Shown here one piece after another: positions 10,560-21,730 of a stretch of DNA of 64,000 nt. Each line of letters opens with the position of its first letter. Within the stretch, counting starts at the first letter, position 1. The position numbers and the translations under genes were made by a program. Under the pieces are notes generated by a model. That model was given only the letters and a program-made list of their open reading frames with translations. It was not told the DNA's origin and ran no database searches. Source of the stretch: Termitomyces sp. T153 (Eukaryota; Basidiomycota; Agaricomycetes; Agaricales; Lyophyllaceae); NCBI GenBank assembly GCA_018296165.2, contig JACKQL020000011.1, positions 186,001 to 250,000 of the forward strand. Reading direction: 5' to 3'.

Positions 10560-12216
10560 TACAAGGCAGAATGGGGTAGCAAACTCGAAGATGACAAGAA
10601 GCGGGGCCTGACTGCCCCCTCACTCCCAGAACCCCCACCATTGCTACCCCCAAATCAATCTCCATCTGGGCCCACACCACTGCCAAGACCTCCGCTAACC
10701 CTGGCAAAGCCTCCCCTGCATCCGCCACTACTTCCCACCATGACCCCAGAGCCACCGCATTACGCTGCCAATGCCCTGCCAGCAACCTCCCCACCCTCGC
10801 CATCCCCTGCTGCAACTCCAGAGGCTGACCCACAGGCATCTGCGCCAACCCATCCTGGATCGATGCAAATGCCGCAGAGGCACCATCCAAGAGAACTCAG
10901 TGCTCCTGCACCCAACCTGACCCCAAACACAACCCATTTAGTAACAGGCAGAGAATTGGGGATGACACTTACAAAGGATCCCTGCATGCCCCAAAGCGGC
11001 CTCATTGGCCAGCCAATCCTCCCTCCGCCTTGCTACCTCCAACTCTGCCCACAGCAAACCACCCTCTGGTGCCATTTCCCACTCCTCCACCTCCTCTATG
11101 GACCGCGCCTCCCACTGCATCAGACGCTCCTGCAAGCCCCATACCTCTGGTGCTTGCTCCAGTGCCACTTGCACCAAGGTGTTCTGCACCCACTCTAACA
11201 CCTCCTTCTCCACCTGTGCCACGTCTCAATCCTCCCTTGCCCATCAAAGCTCCCCCTCCCATGCCATCAATGCCACCATTAGCACCTCCACCCACTTGTG
11301 AAGAAAGACCTCTGTGATCAAAGGCAGGGGCTCCAGAGAACTTGACACCCATCCTAAGGGTGCGCCCAGGAGTAGGAGAGTAAATGTGAAACCCTGAAGG
11401 CCCCGCCATCAGCTCATGCCCCTGTGGCCTCTTGCTGAGCCCTGCCTCCGATAGTGAGGAAGCTCTCCACTTCCCATGGTCTGCTGCTGAGGATGCCCCC
11501 TCCCTCCACCCACCCCACAGAGGCCCTACCTGCCCCACAGACCACTCTGTGCTCCCCTCCCCTGACACCCAGGTCTTCTGCACCTTGCCCAGCTGACTTC
11601 GCACCCAGTCCTCATCCCACCCCTGCTCTGCAGCAATGCACACTGCTTGCCACTCCAACAAAATCAAGCACTTCTCATAGCTCACATGACATGGAAGGCA
11701 AATGGAAGTGTCACATCGCAAGCCCATGGAGGGCGCATCAAAAACACAGGCCTCGCTCCACCATGCACAGAGAGCACACTAAAAACAACAGATCAGCACA
11801 TGCGACAAAAAAGAACTCAAAGACTCACCAGGGCCTTGTTTTGACACCATTCTAGCATCAGGAGGCCCCGAGCCCATGCCAACACCCTTGCAAACTCCTC
11901 TGCCATCACCTCTGCCTAAGGGATTTGCTGCAATGGTGGGACCCCTTCCGCATCCCCCACCGCCAATCGGGGCACTGCAGGATGGAATTTGGCCTGCTTA
12001 GGACCCCCTGAGGAACCCACCACCACCACGGACAACTCTGCAAAACTCTGTTAGCCACCCAGAGAAAACAAGTCAATACTGCTCATGACTCCAGTACATG
12101 GCACAAGCTTGGCGCCAATGCTCAAACTCCTCCCCCTCACTATCATACATGATCACCTTGTCTGCATCTGAAAACAATGGAGTGGGGGAAGCAGCCAAGT
12201 AACTGGGAGAAAACAT
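10560..12216 (-). pseudogene. Antisense gene of C1 with six-cysteine cluster
   Basis: Starts at the ATG at 12216 (acidic exon with KVIMYDSEGEEFEHWRQ). The donor that A uses for intron 1 is mutated here. A later exon starts at 11778 after a 50-nt intron (11828-11779, donor gtgagt, acceptor tttttag) and opens CALCAWWSEAC, then CLPCHVSYEKC 15 residues on, giving C-X2-C-X6-C-X15-C-X2-C-X6-C. EQGWDEDWVRSQLGK follows, then a charged helix (EKEVLEWVQN, EVARRREDWLANEAALG) near 11000-11200. After another intron (gtaagt near 10975) comes a hydrophobic helical C-terminus (FASIQDGLAQM...). Stops and a frameshift near 11290 break it. The cluster resembles a fungal Zn2Cys6 motif but has a longer linker. 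Confidence 0.6.
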
Positions 12217-12432
12217 GACAAAAGATTTGGGAAGCCCCGGGGTATGTCCAGGGCTTTTTAATTGATTGGGAAGAACCCCCTGATGAAGCGGCGGCCACAC
12301 TTCAACTTTGCCTCCCATGCTGCCATCACTCACTGCAGATTGATCAATATTACTTGGCTTCAACTCCCATGCCCCCACCAATCCCCAACCTGCTCCCCAC
12401 GTCTTGAGAGTCTCAATGCTAAAGGGGGGTGA

Positions 12433-13585
12433 TGTCACGACCCATTTCCTGGACCCCCATACATTGCCCAACAAACCCCCATCCCTCCAGAACCTCCCCC
12501 AACGCTCTGTCAAACTTCCCCAGCACTCCATGCCTACTCTGGCTAACTCTGACGCATTCTTGGCTAACTCCGGCACATTCTTGGCTAACTCTGATGGCCC
12601 CTGGGCCAACTCCAATGTCTTCCCCACAGCTGCCAGCGCTTCCCCTGGATCTCCTGAGCCCCTGGGACCACTCCTCCGCCATGTCTGACCCCATTACATG
12701 TCATTGACTTGACACCCTGGCTCCTCTGACTTACCCTAGAGTATCATGACAACCTCAGAATGGACTGCATCAACAATTGATCCCATTAACATATCAACAT
12801 GGCCCACCCTCTGGTTGTAACCGACACCTGTCAACTCCGTCAAGCTCTGCCAAGCCCCGCCACCACAGCCAATGTTCCCAGAGCTCTTCAGTAGTCAGTA
12901 TATAAGACATAGAGTAGCTCTTCACATGAGAGTCTGAAGATTACCCACCTTACCTGATGTGTTTCTAATTGTTTCTTCTTGTGTTTCATGTCCATGTCTC
13001 ATTTTCCTTTTCTCAGTCTTCCAGTCTTATCTCATCTCTATTCTGTTATTATTTTGTTATTGTTCCGTGTCTCCACCTAAATCTATTCTTGTTCTCGTCT
13101 CATCTCCATCTCATTTTGTTCAACTCTGTCTCATCTCATTTGATTCTGTCTATTGTGTTCAAGTCCTCTCGACCATAATGCCCTCACAAATTCCATGATT
13201 ATGATTATGAACCTCTAACACTCTTTCACCAACTCTGGACCTCACTACATGCTCAGCTCCAAACTCTATCAATCCCTATTGATCCCCCATCAGAACTCTG
13301 GGTCCACTCCCTTCATTTGCGTAGCCTCCGCCTCCTCCACACCTGCAATACTCACATACGGACTTATGCCTGAACCCTGCCAAGCCCATCCCCCTTCCCC
13401 ACAACTCATCCTCTACTCCTCTGGACCTCCCCGGACTTGCTTAGATCAATTCCCACTAACTATCCTCACAAGTCCCCAGTGTTTGGAACACCTCTGAGTG
13501 CCCAGTTGTCAGTGCAGGGAATCACATCTGCCTAGTAAGGACTTGCCCAGTGTAGCTGAGCCCCTGTGGTCAGCGGAACCTGACA
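12433..13585 (+). repeat. 3' LTR of C1
   Basis: 1153 bp, same ends as the 5' LTR, preceded by the purine tract. TATATAA lies near 12899. It differs from the 5' copy mostly by C/T and G/A changes. Confidence 0.92.
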
Positions 13586-13590
13586 CCTCA
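13586..13590. repeat. Right TSD of C1 (CCTCA)
   Basis: Exact copy of 5905-5909, immediately after the 3' LTR of C1. Confidence 0.95.
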
Positions 13591-14108
13591 TAGCTGCAGT
13601 GGTCTCCATGCTGAGCACAAAGAGCACACTATGGAATTAATTGAGTCAGCTCAGAACTTGGCACAACAATGTGGAATACTCACCGGAGCCTCCACCTGAC
13701 ACCACTCTAGAGTCAGAGGACCCCATGCTTGTTCCACTGCCTCTGCAAACTTCTCCAGGGTCACCTCTGATTGGGGAACCCACAGCACCTCTGAAACAAT
13801 CTGAATCTCCTCCAGACCAAAATTTGGCCTTGAGGACCACCCTGCCAACACTGGAATTGACTCTGCCAAAACTCCACCTCAAGATGGAACCCCCAATGGG
13901 CTGGCCACAGCTGCAGACAATTCTGTAAAGATTGATCAGTGGCCCCAGAGCATAGAAAAGTGGATCTGCACTCATGACTTCAATACATGGCCTCCACCCA
14001 CCTGCAACCACAGTGAGGCTCAGACTTCTCTGAAGACAAAGGGGTGGGAGGTGCTGTGAATGATGTGGATGACACTGATAATGCTGGAGAATAGGTGGAG
14101 GAGGACAT
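13586..14108 (-). pseudogene. Antisense gene of F, 5' part
   Basis: The ATG at 14108 begins an MSSSTYSPALSVSS start like the MSSPS start in A and C2. After decayed exons, a donor gtgagt at 13683 and acceptor atag at 13629 define a 55-nt intron. The next exon starts at 13628 with CALC and is cut by C1 at 13586. Intron position and cysteine exon match C1 and C2, which argues that the gene was selected before it decayed. Confidence 0.5.
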
Positions 14109-14320
14109 AGATGAAAACTGAAGACTCCAGTGTATATCTAACCCTTTTTAATGACTTGGGAAGAACCCCCTAACAAATGGCAGCCATACTTCAACTTTGT
14201 TCCCCATGCTGCCACTGCTTGCTGTGGTTTGATCAATATTACTCAACTTTGATTCTCATGCCCTGCCAATCTCCAAACTGTGCCCCACATCTTGAGGGTC
14301 TCAATACTGAAGAGGGGTGA

Positions 14321-15371
14321 TGTCATGACCTGCTCCCTGCATTCTCAACATTATTCCCAGCCCACTCACTTCCCTGGAGTCCCTCCTCCAATGCCTCATC
14401 AAACCCTCCAACCATTGTACCACCCTCTGTGCCCACCCTGGGTAACTCTGACACTTCTTCAGCAAATCCTAACAGCCTCCTGGCCAACTCCAATGCCTTC
14501 TCCATAGCCGTTGACACTTCTTCTAAGCCCTGAGAACCCTCCCCCACTGTTCCTGACCCTGTCATACATCTCTGGCTCACCACCCTGGTTCACCCAACCT
14601 ACTCTGAAGCCTCACAATGAACCTAGAGCAGCCCACATCCCTAGCCAATCCCATCAGAATATTGCTGCAGTCCACCCTGTAATTGCAACTGACACCCATC
14701 AACTCCACATGGCTCCATCAAGCCCCACTGCCACACCCACTGTCCCCCAGAGCTCTCCAGTAGTCAGTATATAACCCATAGAGTAGCACCTCATACTCTA
14801 GTCTTGATATTGCATTAACTGGTTACTTGTGTCTCATATTTCTTTCTGTCTCTGTTTCTATCCTTATCCTCAAATCTATCTCTTTTCTCAGTCTTGTCTC
14901 ATCTTGCCTCTGTCTTGTCTTGATTGTCTCTATTTCCTTTGTTTCTCTAAGTTCTTTTTATTTCTGATGTCAGTATAAACTCTGTGCATGTGCTATGACC
15001 TCTGAACATTCTTACAACACTCCAGGCCTTGCCCTTTACTCAGCCCTGGAACCCATCAAGTCTTGATTGATCCCCTGTCAAACTCCAGCTCCACTCCCAT
15101 CATTTGCAAAGCCTCCACTTGCCCTGCAGTTTATTTGCACACCTACAGACTTGTTCCTGATCTCTGCCCAAGCCCAACATTTAACATACTTGGTCTTAGA
15201 CTTTTCCAGATCACTCCAGACTTGCTCGGGCCACTCCCCCTGACTTCCCCTTACAAGTCCTCCCAGTCTGCAACAACCCTGGAGCACTAGGTTATAAGTG
15301 CAGGACATTGCATCCACCTAGTAAGGACTCACTCAGTGTAGCTGAGACTCCATAGTCAGCAGAACCTGACA
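14321..15371 (+). repeat. 3' LTR of F
   Basis: 1051 bp, TGTCATGACC to CCTGACA, after the tract agaggggtga. TATATAA is near 14768. The predicted transcript start reads AGTCTTGATATTG, as in A, not the C-type AGTCTTGAGATTA. Confidence 0.85.
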
Positions 15372-15838
15372 GCTTTCAAAAGACCATTGGTTCTCAATAT
15401 CCAAAGATAAGTTTACTAGTAAAGGTTAAGGATCCACAGTGTGTGTTGGCATCAATTCAAAGAATCATGCCAAGACTACAAGTATGATAGAAATTGGAAG
15501 ATTTCAACACTTCATGTTACTAATGAAACCTTTTTTGGAAAGTTGCTGACTGTTCAATATTGACAAGGCTTAATTGAATTTGGTTCACCTTACTCCTTCC
15601 AGTTTTCCTTGGTTCTGGAAAGCAGAACAAGAATGCACAAAAGACATGAGGAGCTTTACTATTTTGGAAAACAATGCACCCATCAAAAGTGCAGCACCAG
15701 GGATAGTATAAATCCTCTGGTCTCCTCACTGATAATCAAGGAATCACATTCAGACCAGTTGCACCCATTCCTTCCAACTCCTCCTCACTTATACCTATGA
15801 CTACCATCAGAGAATGACAAAAATACCATTCAAAACTT

Positions 15839-16875
15839 ATGAGAGTCTTGGCTACCTCAAAGTTCAAGAATCTATATAGTCAATGCTCTAATGCTAAACA
15901 CTGCTTGGCAAACACCACCACTGACATGGAGGCTCTGGAAACCATATCATTATGCATGGTCTCTGGTGAACATGGAAATATGATAGCAGCTGCATTTGAA
16001 GAGACAATGTCTTCTAAGGCATCAGATAAAGACATTGCTGATGCTCAGCACTTCTTGAAATGCTTGGAAAATGCAGCTCCTGAGGGATTTCTGAAAGTAG
16101 TCCCATTCCTAATCAGTTGTGGATTGAAGAACATTAGGGACCACATCAGGAAAGTCACAGATCTCACTATCAGACTTCACACTGTTCTTAATACAGAGAT
16201 TGAGTCCTATGTAGAAAGGTCATCCACCCCATACTTGTTCTTAAACCAGAAGTCTCCAGACTCAGTCAAATGCTGATAGAGTTTTGGGCCACATCAGGAG
16301 TCCCAACAGTCTACAGCATGAAAGAAGGCTTTCAAAAGATCTTGGATATGTTAGAGTCCAAACCAGTGATTACTGAGCACCCTAAATTGCACAAACTGCT
16401 CTTGGAGTTAATTCTTGCAGCATCTGTGTTTGTAGACTTGAATTTTTTCTGACTCCTTCAAAATGGATCCTTATTGACCTAGGGTGAATTAGTCATAAAG
16501 GGTGAAAACAGACTGGTGTCAAAGTTGTGGAAAAACCTCCACAAGTTACACCAATCCCATTGTATTGACAGTCTCCTCAAATTTGTACACTTTTGAAAAC
16601 AGGAGAGGCTTGGATTTATAATCTGTTGAGTACTTAAGGAGATATTAGTTCCTGAGCACATGCAGGATTTGCACAACATCAAAGTCAGAAAGGCTCAAGA
16701 AGTTGCAGTTGAACTTGGCATACAACACATGCAGATTGTGAAGATGGAGGTGGAAGTGGAGAAGATGTTTGAGTCTAGAAGTAAGCACTGGGATAGGGAG
16801 AGAGCTGACTTCTGCAAGAAGAAAACAATCTCACCAAAACTCCATGCCAAGATTCAAAGGCAGCAAAATCAATGA
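15839..16875 (+). pseudogene. Decayed unidentified gene
   Basis: An open frame at 15839-16276 (MEALETISLCMVSGEHGN, DIADAQHFLKCLENAAPEG, LKNIRDHIRKVTDLTIRLHT) continues in another frame at 16270-16452 (HPKLHKLLLELILAASVFVDLNFF). After stops it ends with a charged helix at 16660-16875 (VEKMFESRSKHWDRERADF). It looks like one protein of helical character, now with a frameshift and stops and almost no CpG. It lies between the end of F and the DIRS-like RT. It may be an accessory ORF of that element or a separate gene. I do not recognise the family. Confidence 0.4.
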
Positions 16876-17580
16876 CACAATCTAGCTTCAATGCCATAAA
16901 GCCACAGTGTGCAATTGGATGTAACAAAAGGAGCTGCTTCCAGTGTTGGCTATACATAAAAAAAGATTAATAAGCTACTCTGTGAGGAATGGATGACTGC
17001 TGGAGATCACTTTTGGCCCTATGAGATGGCAGTGTGAATTGACTGCCATTTGAATCTGGATCCCAATGGCCTTTGCAATAAATATATCATAGAAATGGTT
17101 CAAAACTATGCCATTAGCCAGGTGAAACAGCTTTACAGTCAGGAAACAGTGCAACCATATTACAAACATAAGGACTTGTACAAATATGCTACAGGCTGAC
17201 TCTGATGGTGGATCTGAGGAATCAGACAGGTGATTCCAGATCTGAGTCTGGTGCAAAGCCACAGAATTTTTTGGAGGGTCAGTTTGCACATGATCTCCAT
17301 TGTATTGTCAAACTACTAGTCGGATATAATCTCATGTGCTTGAGCAAATATTGGGTTAAGACTCACTGAGAAGGATGTTTGTTGATCAGTTGTGCATTGT
17401 TTTAGTTGTGCTTTCACAGCCAGGAAAATGAGATTGTTGCACATAGTGAGATACTGATATTTGCAAAGCTATCTAGCTTTAGTTCAGCTCATGTACAGAA
17501 TGTTGATGCTGGTTTCTCTATTTATAGTGAAACTCAGAGTGTCTACTTGTCTCTGATACTTAGAATCCCAAGAACAAAAT
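16876..17580. other. Gap without recognisable gene
   Basis: AT-rich, CpG-free DNA with many stops in all frames. Nothing convincing is seen apart from it being the likely 5' flank or leader of the DIRS-like element that follows. Confidence 0.4.
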
Positions 17581-20425
17581 GTGAGACATGGTGATATGTC
17601 AGCCTCAAAACTGAGGACTGGTGAAAGTACTAAAAACAATAAGAAAGTCTCATTTATCAAAAATCTGCAAATTTCCCTCCAGATGGCTGCAAAAGAAGGG
17701 ACATGGTTGGCATGCACCATTGGGAGAAACAATCTGTTTTTCCTTCAATGGTGGACAAACCTGCAAGGCAGGGGCAGGGTGCCACCATGCTCACATATGC
17801 TCCTTGTGCAGAAGCCACAGTGCCCAGGCATGCACTGCTTGAAATACTCTTTCCTCCATCCACCCCTCTGTATGCTGATCAGTAGAAGATAGTGTTGGCT
17901 GAGGCAGGAGTTCTGGACCAATTTGTAGAGGTAGCAAAAGGCCTTCACAACAGATTCAATATCAGCATAGGATCTTGCACCTTGAACTTGTCTTTTTGTT
18001 CCCCAAATCATTATTGCTCCTGAGAATCACATGAATTTGTTGTTTCAAAATATGCTAAAGAAATTGAGCTGGGTTGTGTTTCACCAGGGTTTCATCCTGA
18101 ATTGGCACTCAAATTGTTTGGCCCTTATAGAACTGCTCTACTGAATGTTGTTATTAGTGCTGGGGGAAAACTCCATGTCATACTGAACTTGTCTTATCCT
18201 CAAAACAATCCAAACATGCCTCCTATCAACTCCTTCATTAACTCATCTGTCTTTAAGTGCAATCAGGGAACCTTTTCTGCTTGTTAGTTGTGAGTTGTGG
18301 ACACTCCACATGGCACACAGGTGGCTATGTTTGACATCAAGTCTGCCTTTCAAAACATTCCAACTCAACCAGATGACTGGACCCTGCTCATGGTCACAAT
18401 CAATAATCTTGTTCACTTTGATTTCTGCTTAACCTTTGGAGCTGCTTCAGCACCTGGTATCTTTGGCAAGGTGGCTGACACCTTAGTTCACATATTTTTA
18501 CATCACAGTATTGAGGCTGTGCTGAAGTGAGTGGATGATTTTATATTTTTAAGGTATCCTATGTCTTGCTCTGTGCCTTACAAATACAGCTACAACAAAT
18601 TGTGCATCTAGAATATGGCTTGTGATTTGGGATGGCCTTGGGCTGTTGATAAGCATGCCCTGTTTTCTTCTACTTTCACCTACATTGGATTTGCTCAGTG
18701 CAAAAACTGTATCACTACCTGAAGGAAAACAACTTAAGTATTTGGGAAAGTTTGCTGAATAGAAGGAAGGGTTGGCAGTCAGCTTGCACACCACAGAATC
18801 TCTGATTGGGACCTTAAATCATATGTTCCTAGTGATCCCCACTGGATGTTTGCATCTCCCTATGCTATATGCATTTTGCTTGGGATTTGGTATCAAGGCA
18901 AATTCATTTGTTCATCATTGTCCCAGAAAATTGGTGTTAGATGATATAGCCAGGTGGCACAATAGATTGGAATTGAGAGACTGCAGTATCAACATAGTAA
19001 AACCTCAGAGCCCATTGAATGTACATTTATTTGTTGATGCTTCTATGTCATGGGGCATTGGATTAGTATTGGATGGGAGGTGGTTGGCCTGGCCATTGAG
19101 ATTGAATTGGTGTACAGATGGAAGGGACATTGGTTGGGCTGAAATGTCATATCATTGTGTGTTCTCATAATTCAGGGGTAGTCAGGGCCTTACAGGCAGG
19201 ATGCTCATGCAGTCAACAGAATCTATCCTGCATCACATTGTTGATGGTTTCCAGAGTTGATTGATTTGGCTGACAATTTCCTGGATTTCTACAAAGAATA
19301 ATGAGGCTGATGGGCCTTCCTGAGAAATTTTCCCTTCCTCAAATCTTCTCTTTCCCTTTTTGCCTGCAATACCTTGTTATTTATCACCTTTTGTGGGCCA
19401 TGCCATTGCAAAATTGAATCTCAAAGGGTGCTGATCACTTCATCAACACTGACACTGCACTTGAACAAACATTGTTGCATATGAGTCTTGCCATAGAACT
19501 TTGATTGCATTGCTGTTGGACTATAGAACTTTCCTTTGCATTGTGTGTAGATCATTCTTCTGTATCCTGAAACTTGCAAGTATCATTAAATTAGTATCAT
19601 TCAAATAAGGAGCACTTTAAACAATGATGACAAGATTAGTTAGCCTCAGTTCATGGTTGGGTTTCGATGTCAATATTGTACATCTTCTTCACAAATTTGA
19701 TGCCTCAAGTGAACCACATTGATCTCCAGTGTTCTTGTGCTGTTCCTTATGCACAGGGGGTAATCAATGGTTGATTTCTTCCATCTTTATGAGTTCATGA
19801 TCAAATGGGGCCTAAACCAAAGGTCTATGTTATACAATCACCTTTGCATGAGACTCCACAACTGGCTGCCTGGGTCCACCCTTATCAATTGACTTGAGAG
19901 GAACAGGAGTGCATGAAATCAGTCATTGCCAAAGCTTGGAGACATTCTACTAGTTCCCACTATGCTTCTGCAGTGAAGAGTTTTCTGGATTTCTGCTCTG
20001 CACAAGGAATACCTCTGACTTTGGCCATTCCTGCATCTGAGGATCTACTCAGTCTGTTTGCAGCTTTGATAGCAGGTACTTTGGCTGGCAGAACAGCTTC
20101 AAACAAGACTTCTGGCTTGAGGGCTTGGCACATTCAGAATGGGTTGCCATGGAATTGCTCTCTGTGAGTGTCATATGCCTTGCAAGGTACAGAAAACATG
20201 CATCCCCCCCAATCTATTCAACTGCAGTGACATGCAGTGATGCTTTGTATGCTGGAGGTGATCTATTCAAAGTTGGATCTAGCAGTTGGATTAGATGCAT
20301 GTATATGGGCAGTCACTTTGACTGCCTTCTGGTCTCAAATTTGTTTAGGTGAATTTCTCCCTCCATGTCAAGGCATCTTCATTTTGGAACATGTTCCATC
20401 ATGGAATAACTTTGGTCACCCTAAT
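17580..20425 (+). pseudogene. DIRS-like retroelement: zinc finger, RT, RNase H, tyrosine recombinase N-part
   Basis: In order: a Cys/His finger region at about 17735-17840 (CKAGAGCHHAHICSLC, then HSAQAC); reverse transcriptase from about 18100 (LFGPYRTALLNVVIS, VAMFDIKSAFQNIP, LTFGAASAPGIFGK, then the catalytic VDDFIFLRYP near 18530 after a TGG to TGA stop); an RNase H-like part (VDASMSWGIGLVLDGRWLAW) near 19030-19150; and the N-terminal domain of a tyrosine recombinase at 19913-20167 (IAKAWRHSTSSHYASAVKSFLDFCSAQG, written here as spans of one domain). Such elements integrate with a recombinase, not a DDE integrase, and lack ordinary LTRs. C2 entered the recombinase at 20425, and the rest resumes at 37880. 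Many stops are present. Confidence 0.75.
20421..20425. repeat. Left TSD of C2 (CTAAT)
   Basis: CTAAT directly before the C2 5' LTR; identical bases at 37880-37884 after the 3' LTR. Confidence 0.95.
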
Positions 20426-21558
20426 TGTCACAACCCATTCCCTGGACCCCCATACATTGCCCAACAAAACCCCGTCCCCCCAGAACCTCCCCCGACACTC
20501 CGTCAAACTTCCCCAGCACTCTGCGCCTACTCCGGCTAACCCCAACACATTCTTGGCTAACTCCAACAGCCCCCTGGCCAACTCCGATGTCTTCCCCGCA
20601 GCCGCTGGCGCTTCCCCCCTGGACCTCCTGAGCCCCTGGGACCACTCCCCCACCATGCCTGACCCCATTACACATCATTGACTCAACACCCTGGCCCCTC
20701 CGACTTACCCTGAAACATCATGACAACCTCAGAATGGACTGCATCAACAATTGATCCCATCAATATATCAACGCGGCCCACCCTCTGGTCATAACCAACA
20801 CCTGCCGACTCCGTTGAGCTCCACCAAGCCCCACCACTACAGCCAACATTCCCGGAGCTCTTCAGTAGTCAGTATATAAGACATAGAGTAGCTCTTCACA
20901 TGGGAGTCTGAAGATTACCCACCTTACCTGATGTGTTTCTGATTGTTTCTTCTTGTGTTTCATGTCCGTGTCTCATTTTCCTTTTCTCAGTCTCCCAGTC
21001 TTATCTCGTCTCTATTCCATTATCATTTTGTTATCATTCCATGTCTCTGCCTGAATCTATTCTCATTCCTGTCTTGTCCCCATCCCACATTGTTCGACTC
21101 TGTCTCATCTCATTTGATTCTGTCTATCGTGTTCAAGTCCTCTCAACCATAATGTCCTCACGAACTCGGTGATTACGATTATGAACCCCGACGCTCTTTC
21201 ACCAACTCCAGACCATGCTACATGCTCAGCTCCAAACCCCATCAATCCCCGTTGATCCCCCATCAGAACTCCGGCTCCACTCCTGTCATTCACATAGCCT
21301 CTGCCTCCTCCACACCTGCAATACTCACACACAGACTTATGCCTGAACCCTGCCAAGCCTGTCCTCCTTCCCCGCAACTCATCCTCTACTCCTCCGGACC
21401 TCCCCAGACTTGCTTAGATCAATTTCCACTAACTATCATCACAAGTCCCCAGTGTTTGGAACACCTCCGAGTGCCTGGTTGTCAGTGCAGGGAATCACAT
21501 CTGCCTAGTAAGGACTCACCCAGTGTAGCTGAGCCCCTGTGGTCAGCAGAACCTGACA
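20426..21558 (+). repeat. 5' LTR of C2
   Basis: 1133 bp, TGTCACAACC to CCTGACA, with TATATAA near 20873. The predicted start AGTCTGAAGATTA (20905-20917) differs at two positions from the primer-site complement. Confidence 0.92.
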
Positions 21559-21571
21559 TAATCTCAAGACT
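21559..21571 (+). promoter_or_regulatory. Self-priming primer-binding site of C2
   Basis: TAATCTCAAGACT next to the LTR end, identical to C1 and exactly complementary to 37236-37248 in the C2 3' LTR. Confidence 0.75.
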
Positions 21572-21726
21572 CTACCTTACCCCGTTCATGATGTCTGCAC
21601 GTACCCTGCACACACATCTGCCAAACAATTCTGATGTCTATGGTCGACCTGTGCCTGGAAGCCCTTATGATTCATATGGCCCTGCCCAATTTGTCAAGGC
21701 ACCCTGAGTTGTGGATCTGACACCAA

Positions 21727-21730
21727 GTGT
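21727..21730. repeat. Left TSD of D (GTGT)
   Basis: GTGT before the D LTR pairs with GCGT at 32494-32497, with one CpG-type transition. The uninterrupted C1 leader has ACAT at the same place (about 7209), so the target was probably GCGT. Confidence 0.7.

Larger units (their letters stand above)
5910..13585 (+). mobile_element. Pol-less LTR retrotransposon C1 (complete)
   Basis: Two LTRs of the A/C/F family, a self-complementary primer site right after the 5' LTR, a purine tract (aaaggggggtga, 12421-12432) before the 3' LTR, and a perfect 5-bp TSD. The internal region (7042-12432, 5391 bp) contains no recognisable protease, RT, RNase H or integrase in any frame. Only about the last 50 bases after the F chromodomain are recognisable near 10390. 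The antisense gene fills the 3' third. It is best read as a non-autonomous partner of an F-like element. Transitions and stops show decay. Confidence 0.88.
2904..15371 (+). mobile_element. Old Gypsy chromovirus F, interrupted by C1
   Basis: Sequence 2904-5909 and 13586-15371 belong to one element. The reading frame of its antisense gene joins across the C1 insertion once the duplicated CCTCA is removed. It holds RT remnants, integrase, a chromodomain, the antisense gene, a purine tract (agaggggtga) and a 3' LTR. CpG is almost absent over several kilobases and stops are frequent, so it is the oldest member here. Its 5' half is outside the window. TSD on the right would be GCTTT (15372-15376). 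Confidence 0.8.
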
